Positions 1-4,477 of a stretch of DNA of 8,472 nt are shown piece after piece (the first letter of the stretch is position 1; the number at the start of each line of letters is the position of its first letter). The position numbers and the translations under genes are program-made. The notes under the pieces were generated by a model. That model was not told the origin of the DNA. It did no database searches and saw only the letters and a program-made list of their open reading frames with translations. This DNA is from Candidatus Jorgensenbacteria bacterium RIFCSPLOWO2_12_FULL_42_11 (GTDB lineage: Bacteria > Patescibacteriota > Minisyncoccia > UBA6257 > MFKM01), in NCBI GenBank assembly GCA_001779575.1, contig MFKM01000024.1, positions 1 to 8,472 on the forward strand, written 5' to 3'.

Positions 1-75
1 ATTGAATGGGGCGAGAAAATGCAAACGCACTTAATAAAAGATCGAGCGAAGCTCCTAAAGAAATATGCAAACTAG
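1..75 (+). CDS. C-terminal tail of an unidentified protein (5' truncated)
   Basis: The frame beginning at base 1 is open for 24 codons and ends at a TAG at 73-75. It encodes IEWGEKMQTHL and then a lysine-rich helical tail, KLLKKYAN. It overlaps the reverse transcriptase start codon at 65 by 11 bases, in a different frame. That is the arrangement expected for a translationally coupled upstream gene. The peptide is too short to name. The IEW step recalls the late part of TsaE-type ATPases, but the residues after it do not follow the TsaE strand pattern, so no function is assigned. If real, it is the gene immediately upstream of the reverse transcriptase and a candidate partner. It could also be a chance open frame, because only 24 codons are visible. 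Confidence 0.45.
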   Translation: MEWGEKMQTHLIKDRAKLLKKYAN

Positions 76-991
76 CAGATATCCAAAACTTTACATACGG
101 AGCAAGAACGAGCTAGTAAAACATTTAAGCCACAGTAAGTTTCCGAAAAAGGAAGTATTGGCGCTGATAAATGATGTTCTTAATAATTTTACTAGGTATT
201 GGAGAGACAACGAGTACCGATCAGAGCCGGAAAAAGAAAAGTATGTGCGTAGTGCTAAAAGAACCCCACTCGGCAGACTTTTGGATAATATAAATAAAGC
301 AGTTCTTGCTCCGCACGATAAAATGATCCCAGATTTTATATTTGGTGGGGTAAAAAACATGAACCACGCAAAAGCCGCCAAATATTTACTTGGCAAAAAG
401 AGAAAGAGGACTTCTCTGAAATTAGATATAACACGCTTTTTTGAGCAAATAAGTGAAGAAAGAGTTTATCATTTCTTTCGTGATAAGTGTGCTTGCAGTA
501 AAAAAGCGGCGGCATTGCTTGCGAGTTTTTGTTGCGTGCCCGAAGGACCAAAAGGAAATGCCTCGGAGCGTAAAACAATCGCGCGCGGATTTGCCACATC
601 ATCGCGCCTTGCTGTCTGGTGTAATTTGGACACTTTTATTAAACTTGATCGTCTTATCAAAAAACGCTTGAAAGGAAATGACCCTCGTGTTGCTATTTAT
701 GTTGATGACATTGGGATAACCGCAAGCAGAGTTTCAAAAGAAGAAATGGGAAAACTATCTCTTGAGGTTGAAAGCCTTTTGCTAAATACTGACAGAAATC
801 AAAAACTACCTATAAACAAGCGAAAGACCAAAATATCCTCTCATGAAGAAGGAATTGAACATCTTGGCTTGCGTTTGTATAGAAATAGATTATCTATCGG
901 TGCAAAAACTAAATCAAAAATAGATAGGATAAGAAATAGGAGTGAGCGCAAGCCATTAATTAGATACAAGCATTATATTGAGAAAATCTGA
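65..991 (+). CDS. Reverse transcriptase of the retron/Abi-like bacterial type, subgroup unresolved
   Basis: A complete 308-residue RNA-directed DNA polymerase made of fingers and palm with little else. Visible motifs are motif A, LKLDITRFFEQI at 118-129 with the first catalytic Asp121; motif B, ARGFATSS at 173-180; motif C, YVDD at 212-215 with Asp214 and Asp215; motif D, INKRKTKI at 250-257; and a motif E-like HLGLRL at 266-271. All three catalytic aspartates are present, so it should be active. The length fits retron or UG/Abi-type enzymes rather than group II intron proteins, and no maturase or HNH domain is present. The retron NAxxH and VTG signatures are not clear: HLG stands where VTG is expected. 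Motif B lacks the SQ typical of diversity-generating retroelements. The ATG at 65 has no good Shine-Dalgarno and overlaps the upstream frame, which suggests coupling. Sitting beside a restriction-modification system, it is most likely an anti-phage gene (inference). Confidence 0.85.
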   Translation: MQTSRYPKLYIRSKNELVKHLSHSKFPKKEVLALINDVLNNFTRYWRDNEYRSEPEKEKYVRSAKRTPLGRLLDNINKAVLAPHDKMIPDFIFGGVKNMNHAKAAKYLLGKKRKRTSLKLDITRFFEQISEERVYHFFRDKCACSKKAAALLASFCCVPEGPKGNASERKTIARGFATSSRLAVWCNLDTFIKLDRLIKKRLKGNDPRVAIYVDDIGITASRVSKEEMGKLSLEVESLLLNTDRNQKLPINKRKTKISSHEEGIEHLGLRLYRNRLSIGAKTKSKIDRIRNRSERKPLIRYKHYIEKI

Positions 992-1020
992 TTGCTTGTA
1001 TGGAAAACTTTGTGTATACT
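992..1020 (+). promoter_or_regulatory. Promoter of the methyltransferase gene
   Basis: A sigma70-type promoter starts at the base after the reverse transcriptase stop codon. The -35 is TTGCTT (992-997), the spacer is exactly 17 bases, and the -10 is TATACT (1015-1020). A start site near 1027 would give a leader of about 17 bases before the ATG at 1044, with no Shine-Dalgarno. It resembles consensus more than the controller promoter does, as expected for a methyltransferase that must be made first after entry into a new host. Confidence 0.65.
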
Positions 1021-1029
1021 AAAGTTAGC
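1006..1029 (+). promoter_or_regulatory. Operator over the methyltransferase -10 and start site
   Basis: The 12-base motif ACTAAAGTTAGC (1018-1029) overlaps the end of the -10 and the predicted start site. Its AAAGTT core pairs with AACTTT at 1006-1011 to form a dyad across the -10 (AACTTT-N9-AAAGTT). Near-copies of the 12-mer occur twice in front of the controller gene about 2.3 kb away. A protein bound here would block RNA polymerase, so the likely role is repression of the methyltransferase by the C protein. Confidence 0.55.
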
Positions 1030-1043
1030 AATAAATTATTTCG

Positions 1044-2120
1044 ATGACTATAAAAAAGGATTTCCAAAACATACTAGAGAACACAATCAAAACGCATAAT
1101 TATAGAAATATGCGTAGCCTTGTGATTAAAGGCGATGCACTCGAAGTTCTCAAAGATATTCCCAATCATTCGGTATCACTAATTATTACTGATCCACCAT
1201 ATCATTCGACAAAAAAGAAAAATATATATGGTGACACAACATTCAAAGAAGACGAACACTATCTTGAATGGATGTATCAATACGCAAAGGAATGGGCAAG
1301 AATACTTAAGCCAAATGGGTCACTCTTTTGTTTTTGCTCACCTACCATGGCGGGAAAACTGGAAAACATTTTTTCTCGTGATTTCAACACCCTTTCCCAC
1401 ATAGTCTGGACGAAACCCAATGATCCAGGCTTTGATGGCTGGAAGCAAAAAATGAATAAAGAATCGTTGCGTCAATGGTATGATCATTCAGAAAGAATAA
1501 TTTTTGCTGAACCGGCAACTAACGGGAATTTGCACCGATCCTACTTTGCCAACTTGCTCAAAGAACATAGAAAGCAATCCGATCTAACCTCAAATAAATT
1601 AACAGAGATTATTGGAGCATATGGAAAAGTAAATCACGGTGGGGCTGTTTCTAATTGGGAAGCAGGAAGAAATGTACCTAGTAAAGAACAATACGAAAAA
1701 ATGCGAGTAGCTTTAATAAAAACTGGAAAGGTTAAAACAATGCCTGATTATCAAGATGTTGTCCGGGCATTTAATGTTGATAAAACAAAGGAGTTTACAG
1801 ATGTTTGGACCTTTCCAAATATTCGCCCATACAAAGGTAAACACCCAGCAGAAAAACCAGTCGTACTTTTAGAACATGCGATATCTGCAACTACCTTTCC
1901 CGATGATATAGTTCTCGATTGTTTTGCGGGTTCTGGATCAACGGCAGTTGCCGCATTAAAATTAGGAAGATACTCAATTTCAATTGAAATTGAGGAAAAG
2001 TGGTTTAACAAAACAAAAAAACTAGTAAAATTTATTGAGGGTAAGAATTATAAGGAATTTCCTAATAACTATGATTCAAAATCAGCGATGTCAGAACAAT
2101 ATCAAGAAAGATTACTGTAG
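1044..2120 (+). CDS. Type II DNA methyltransferase, beta class, probably N6-adenine
   Basis: A 358-residue S-adenosylmethionine-dependent DNA methyltransferase. The catalytic motif IV, DPPY (50-53), comes first; the cofactor-binding motif FAGSGST (294-300) comes near the C terminus after KHPAEKP (266-272). That order defines the beta class (N6_N4_Mtase family). DPPY usually goes with N6-adenine methylation, although some N4-cytosine enzymes cannot be excluded. Between the two halves, at about 163-228, is a helix-turn-helix-like segment (LLKEHRKQSDLT... VSNWEAGRNVPSKEQYEKM) that probably belongs to the target-recognition region. The ATG at 1044 is preferred because it lies just below the promoter; an in-frame ATG at 1110 also precedes the first methyltransferase strand. 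It converges on the endonuclease gene with 7 bases between the stops, so it is the protective half of that restriction-modification system. The operator in its promoter suggests control by the neighbouring C protein. Confidence 0.9.
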   Translation: MTIKKDFQNILENTIKTHNYRNMRSLVIKGDALEVLKDIPNHSVSLIITDPPYHSTKKKNIYGDTTFKEDEHYLEWMYQYAKEWARILKPNGSLFCFCSPTMAGKLENIFSRDFNTLSHIVWTKPNDPGFDGWKQKMNKESLRQWYDHSERIIFAEPATNGNLHRSYFANLLKEHRKQSDLTSNKLTEIIGAYGKVNHGGAVSNWEAGRNVPSKEQYEKMRVALIKTGKVKTMPDYQDVVRAFNVDKTKEFTDVWTFPNIRPYKGKHPAEKPVVLLEHAISATTFPDDIVLDCFAGSGSTAVAALKLGRYSISIEIEEKWFNKTKKLVKFIEGKNYKEFPNNYDSKSAMSEQYQERLL

Positions 2121-2132
2121 AAAAAATCTACA
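2116..2132. repeat. Small hairpin spanning both stop codons of the convergent M and R genes
   Basis: TGTAGA (2116-2121) and TCTACA (2127-2132) form a perfect 6-base-pair stem with an AAAAA loop. It contains the TAG stops of both convergent genes. It lacks a T-tract, so it is a weak candidate for a bidirectional transcript end and could simply reflect the two symmetrical stop codons. Confidence 0.35.
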
Positions 2133-3108
2133 CCTTAAATCCACGACCCTCATTCCTTTTCAATACATCTTTCATCCACTTCAGTGTTCCTGTGATACCG
2201 GAGTCTTTAGTAACAACATTGCAATGATGATGACCCCAACTTAAGTTATAGGGCTTGTGATTATAAACGCCGTATCGCAACTCATTTATATGAAAAAGAT
2301 TTATTTCGGTTACGGTCAAATCTGGAACTTCACGTCCTTCTGCTTGCGCCATTCTATTAAAAAATCCCATTCCAGATAATTTTTCCAAGCAAAGCGGGCA
2401 TATTGTTTGATTCTCATTATCAATCATTCTTGCCTTATTTAGTTTATTGTAATCCAGCAGTCCATCCTTTTTACAAATTTTTAAGATATAATCTTTTCTA
2501 ATTTCTGCATCTTTTTTAGACATACCATTACCAGAAGCAACCTTGACTGAATCAAAACACAGCCAATAAATACTTTCTAACTGAAGTCTGCATTTTTTTA
2601 TTGTTTCTGAGCTTGCATATTCATAAAGCCTAATTCCCGCACCTTTTCCTGCGGTTGTTGTAAATCCTCTAATAACATTGCCTCCGCCATTTATTGCAGT
2701 TGTTGCAGGTACCCGAGCAATATAATTACCACCGAGAGGCGCTGTTCTATTTTGTGCTGGCTTCCAGCCTCTTTTTTCTGGATTATATTTATCCCAATTT
2801 TGTCTGGTTTCATAAAACACAAGACAATTTCTTCCAAGTGCCAATGACTTACTTTTAAGATCACTCACGATGTCCTTATTTTCAAAATAAATAGTAGGTG
2901 CAAGTAATACGATAAAGTTATTTTCAAAATTTTTTTTGCCATCTGGAAATACAAAAGATTTATTCCAAAACTGATATGGTATTAAAACAGTGCTGTTTCG
3001 GCCGACTCTGTTTTGAAAAATAACATCATCATCAGCACCCCTAGTTTGACCTGTTTTGTATATTTTCCGATCTAATAATTGTGGCAGTTTTGGAATTTTT
3101 AATTTCAT
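2128..3108 (-). CDS. Type II restriction endonuclease, BstXI-like, with a C-terminal HNH-type domain
   Basis: A 326-residue protein, second gene of the C-R operon; it starts 6 bases after the controller stop codon, with no clear Shine-Dalgarno. The N-terminal part has a GQTRGADDD segment (20-28) followed by FQNRVGRNS. The C-terminal part carries CPLC (237-240), then FHINEL (272-277), and then YNLSWGHHHCNVVTKD (287-302). A CxxC followed by a lone His, an Asn and a His-rich WGHHHCN stretch is what an HNH/beta-beta-alpha-metal nuclease looks like. The whole protein resembles BstXI-family endonucleases from memory. That family cuts CCANNNNNNTGG; applying this site here is inference, because specificity drifts within families. 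Its place opposite a methyltransferase and behind a C gene independently supports an endonuclease role. No frameshift or missing domain is seen, so it looks intact. Confidence 0.75.
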   Translation of the reverse strand: MKLKIPKLPQLLDRKIYKTGQTRGADDDVIFQNRVGRNSTVLIPYQFWNKSFVFPDGKKNFENNFIVLLAPTIYFENKDIVSDLKSKSLALGRNCLVFYETRQNWDKYNPEKRGWKPAQNRTAPLGGNYIARVPATTAINGGGNVIRGFTTTAGKGAGIRLYEYASSETIKKCRLQLESIYWLCFDSVKVASGNGMSKKDAEIRKDYILKICKKDGLLDYNKLNKARMIDNENQTICPLCLEKLSGMGFFNRMAQAEGREVPDLTVTEINLFHINELRYGVYNHKPYNLSWGHHHCNVVTKDSGITGTLKWMKDVLKRNEGRGFKV

Positions 3109-3114
3109 AAACTA

Positions 3115-3324
3115 TTATTTTGTTAAATCACTGATGGAACGACCTAATGCCATTGCTATCTTCTCAATATTCTCAAGAGTTATATTTTTCTCAGCACGCT
3201 CAATCATGCCGATGTAAGTTCGATGAACACCGGCACGACCTGCGAGTTCTTCCTGCGACAAACCTAATCTAGTTCGTTCTTCGCGGACTTTTTGACCGAA
3301 TTTAATTAAAACTTCTCTTTTCAT
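3115..3324 (-). CDS. Restriction-modification controller (C) protein, XRE-family helix-turn-helix
   Basis: A 69-residue DNA-binding regulator that is almost entirely one helix-turn-helix domain. It runs from FGQKVREERTRLGLSQEELAGRAGV through the recognition helix HRTYIGMIER to KIAMALGRSISDL. The size and fold match C proteins of type II systems, which act as dimers to time expression of restriction after modification. An upstream GTG at 3348 would extend the frame by 8 residues, but that codon lies over the -10 box, so the ATG at 3324 is chosen. The predicted transcript start lies about 7 bases before this ATG and there is no Shine-Dalgarno. A leaderless or nearly leaderless message is therefore likely, as described for several C genes. 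It is the first gene of an operon with the endonuclease. Confidence 0.85.
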   Translation of the reverse strand: MKREVLIKFGQKVREERTRLGLSQEELAGRAGVHRTYIGMIERAEKNITLENIEKIAMALGRSISDLTK

Positions 3325-3328
3325 AATT

Positions 3329-3343
3329 GATAATTGTAGTATA
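3329..3343 (-). promoter_or_regulatory. -10 box and downstream operator-like sequence of the C-R operon
   Basis: On the - strand a TATACT -10 (3343-3338) is followed by ACTACAATTATC (3340-3329), which matches the methyltransferase operator at 9 of 12 positions. Aligned over 24 bases around the -10, the two promoters agree at 19. No good -35 lies at 16-18 bases, which suggests an activator-dependent promoter. The predicted start is near 3331. Confidence 0.55.
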
Positions 3344-3350
3344 CGCACTT

Positions 3351-3381
3351 GCTAACTTTGGTGCTACATACTATAGTTAGC
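3351..3381. promoter_or_regulatory. Paired operator (candidate C-boxes) upstream of the C-R operon
   Basis: Two 12-base arms, GCTAACTTTGGT (3351-3362) and ACTATAGTTAGC (3370-3381), form an inverted repeat with 10 of 12 pairs and a 7-base centre. Each arm differs by one base from the methyltransferase operator. Relative to the C start near 3331 they lie at about -20 to -31 and -39 to -50. One can recruit polymerase and the other can block it. That is the classic layout for C-protein activation followed by self-limitation. Confidence 0.6.
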
Positions 3382-3404
3382 GTATGGATTTATTGATTTT
3401 AGGG

Positions 3405-3459
3405 AGTTCATATAACTTGCCCGCGCACGGGTGCGGTGGGGCAAGGGCGACTATGAATT
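3405..3459. repeat. GC-rich nested stem structure of unknown role
   Basis: Three nested inverted repeats share one centre: AGTTCATA/TATGAATT outside (one G-T pair), CTTGCCC (3416-3422) with GGGCAAG (3439-3445), and CGCAC (3424-3428) with GTGCG (3431-3435) inside. The segment is GC-rich inside an AT-rich stretch and has no credible reading frame. It could be a structured RNA, a transcriptional barrier between the tRNA and the C promoter, or the end of a mobile element. Nothing in the sequence decides between these. Confidence 0.4.
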
Positions 3460-3478
3460 TTAATAATAGCCTGTCCGC

Positions 3479-3501
3479 AAAAAAATCGGGCGAAGCCCCG
3501 A
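3479..3501 (-). terminator. Intrinsic terminator downstream of tRNA-Ala
   Basis: Read on the - strand, TCGGG (3501-3497), a 6-base loop, and CCCGA (3490-3486) are followed at once by seven T (3485-3479). It begins 20 bases after the end of the tRNA gene on the same strand. It should end the tRNA transcript and shield the restriction-modification promoter. Confidence 0.65.
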
Positions 3502-3521
3502 GCGAGGCGACAAATCGTCTT

Positions 3522-3595
3522 TGGTGGACCTAGGCGGAATCGAACCGCCGATTCCTCATTGCAAATGAGGTGTTTTGCCACTAAACTATGGGCCC
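3522..3595 (-). tRNA. tRNA-Ala (anticodon UGC)
   Basis: A full 74-base cloverleaf with encoded CCA is visible on the - strand. The anticodon stem CCTCA/TGAGG holds loop TTTGCAA with anticodon TGC (3563-3561). The T arm is GGCGG-TTCGATT-CCGCC, the D stem is GTTT/AAAC, and the variable loop is 4 bases. The acceptor GGGCCCA/TAGGTCC contains a G3-U70 wobble, the main identity element for alanine, which agrees with the anticodon. The pair at 6-67 is a C-A mismatch, which is unusual. The gene sits at the border between the AT-rich accessory region and the GC-richer gene run, with its 3' end facing the accessory side. Confidence 0.93.
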
Positions 3596-3597
3596 AT

Positions 3598-3630
3598 TAA
3601 AGTCGGGAACATTGTCTTCCCTAGACTTTA
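3598..3630. repeat. Hairpin between tRNA-Ala and the membrane-protein gene
   Basis: TAAAGTC-GGGAA (3598-3609) pairs with TTCCC-TA-GACTTTA (3617-3630) through 12 base pairs and a 2-base bulge, with a 7-base loop. On the + strand it is followed after 7 bases by six T (3638-3643), so it could act as a weak terminator. No + strand gene lies upstream to need one. It may instead guard the membrane-protein gene from read-through or lie in the tRNA 5' region. Confidence 0.4.
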
Positions 3631-3655
3631 TCAAAAATTTTTTAGGGTGTAAAAT
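3628..3655 (+). promoter_or_regulatory. Possible promoter for the membrane-protein/YwbE/helicase run
   Basis: TTATCA (3628-3633), a 16-base spacer and TAAAAT (3650-3655) give a moderate sigma70-like match with a start near 3662, 18 bases before the ATG at 3680. The -10 is good and the -35 is weak. In AT-rich sequence such matches arise by chance. Confidence 0.35.
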
Positions 3656-3679
3656 ATCATCAGAGAAATCAGCGATTAT

Positions 3680-4261
3680 ATGAATTATTTTTTTTCTGAT
3701 TCGGTTATTCTTTTTGCGCCGAAAATTATTTTGGGCTTTGTTTTCGCGTTCGGTTTTTTTCGTTATCTGTTTCATCGTCAGCCGAATTATAAATTATTGG
3801 TCATTATTTTGGCGGCAGCCCGCGTTCTTTACGCCGCTTTTTTAACCGCCGCTCAATATTACGCCTGGTCGCGAGGCGCTTTGACCGAAGCATTGCTCGC
3901 TCCACGCTATTTTTGGTTTTACGCTTACGGCCGATTTTGGCTGAATGCTTTTATTTCTATCGGCGTTGCTTTCGCTTTTTATTTGTTTCTGAAATTTTTG
4001 AAAAAATCTCAAGAACGATTTTTTGAAGAAGGCGAAACCGAACTTGGTTTTTTAGCCGCTCTGCTTGTCGGCTGGCCCAATTTCGTGATTTTTACGCCGT
4101 TGATTTTTATTTCGGTCGTTTTAATTTCAATTTTCCGAGGAATTGTTTTGAAGGAAGCCTATACCACTCTTGGTTGGCCGTTTCTTTTGGCGGCTTTTTT
4201 GGCTTTGATTTGGGGAAGCTGGTTGATTCAGATTTTCCGCTTGGGTGCTTTAAAGATCTAA
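3680..4261 (+). CDS. Polytopic membrane protein of unknown function, distant prepilin-peptidase resemblance
   Basis: A 193-residue hydrophobic protein with about five membrane spans, near residues 8-30, 38-58, 88-106, 121-152 (probably one or two spans) and 165-186. A basic stretch (KFLKKSQERFFEEGE) lies between the third and fourth. I do not recognise a family with certainty. The C-terminal third, from EEGETELGFLAALLVGW to LGWPFLLAAFLALIWG, follows the hydrophobic layout of A24 prepilin peptidases around their GxGD motif and final proline helix. The catalytic aspartates are absent and GD is replaced by glutamates, so enzymatic activity cannot be claimed. It lies 12 bases before ywbE and may be the first gene of that operon. 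The ATG lacks a Shine-Dalgarno, like most starts here. Confidence 0.75.
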   Translation: MNYFFSDSVILFAPKIILGFVFAFGFFRYLFHRQPNYKLLVIILAAARVLYAAFLTAAQYYAWSRGALTEALLAPRYFWFYAYGRFWLNAFISIGVAFAFYLFLKFLKKSQERFFEEGETELGFLAALLVGWPNFVIFTPLIFISVVLISIFRGIVLKEAYTTLGWPFLLAAFLALIWGSWLIQIFRLGALKI

Positions 4262-4273
4262 ATAAATAAATTT

Positions 4274-4477
4274 ATGAATGGACAAAACCGAGAAGATATT
4301 AAAATTGGTCAAGAAGTTGAAGTGGTTTTAAAAAGCGATCAAGGAACCGGTAAGCTGACGCGGGGTATCGTCTCTGAAATTCTCACTAATTCCAGTTTTC
4401 ATCCGCGCGGGATTAAAGTGCGGTTGGAAGACGGGCAAGTCGGTCGGGCGCGAAATATTATATCGGCGCTTAAATGA
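4274..4477 (+). CDS. ywbE: YwbE family protein (DUF2196)
   Basis: A 67-residue protein matching the small YwbE family over its full length. Family hallmarks are the opening MNGQNREDIKIGQEV, then KSDQGTGKLTRG, ILTNSSFHPRGIKVRL and the closing DGQVGRARNI. The basic, strand-rich pattern suggests a small beta-barrel that could bind nucleic acid. The biochemical role of the family is not established. Its TGA stop overlaps the ATG of the PIF1-like helicase (ATGA, 4474-4477), so the two are probably translationally coupled. No Shine-Dalgarno precedes the ATG. Confidence 0.9.
   Translation: MNGQNREDIKIGQEVEVVLKSDQGTGKLTRGIVSEILTNSSFHPRGIKVRLEDGQVGRARNIISALK

Noticed and set aside
1..64. Retron msr-msd RNA upstream of the reverse transcriptase
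   Set aside because: The 64 bases upstream are open in a frame that overlaps the gene and show no long flanking inverted repeat. An RNA further upstream cannot be judged.
453..671. Second + strand frame inside the reverse transcriptase
   Set aside because: It overlaps the conserved motifs in another frame and resembles no known protein.
65..991. Diversity-generating retroelement
   Set aside because: CPR genomes often carry these, but motif B reads GFATSS rather than the usual SQ form, and I see no template/variable repeat pair with adenine-specific differences or a variable-protein gene in the window.
3325..3348. GTG start at 3348 adding eight residues to the controller protein
   Set aside because: The codon lies over the -10 box and the extra residues precede the helix-turn-helix without family support.
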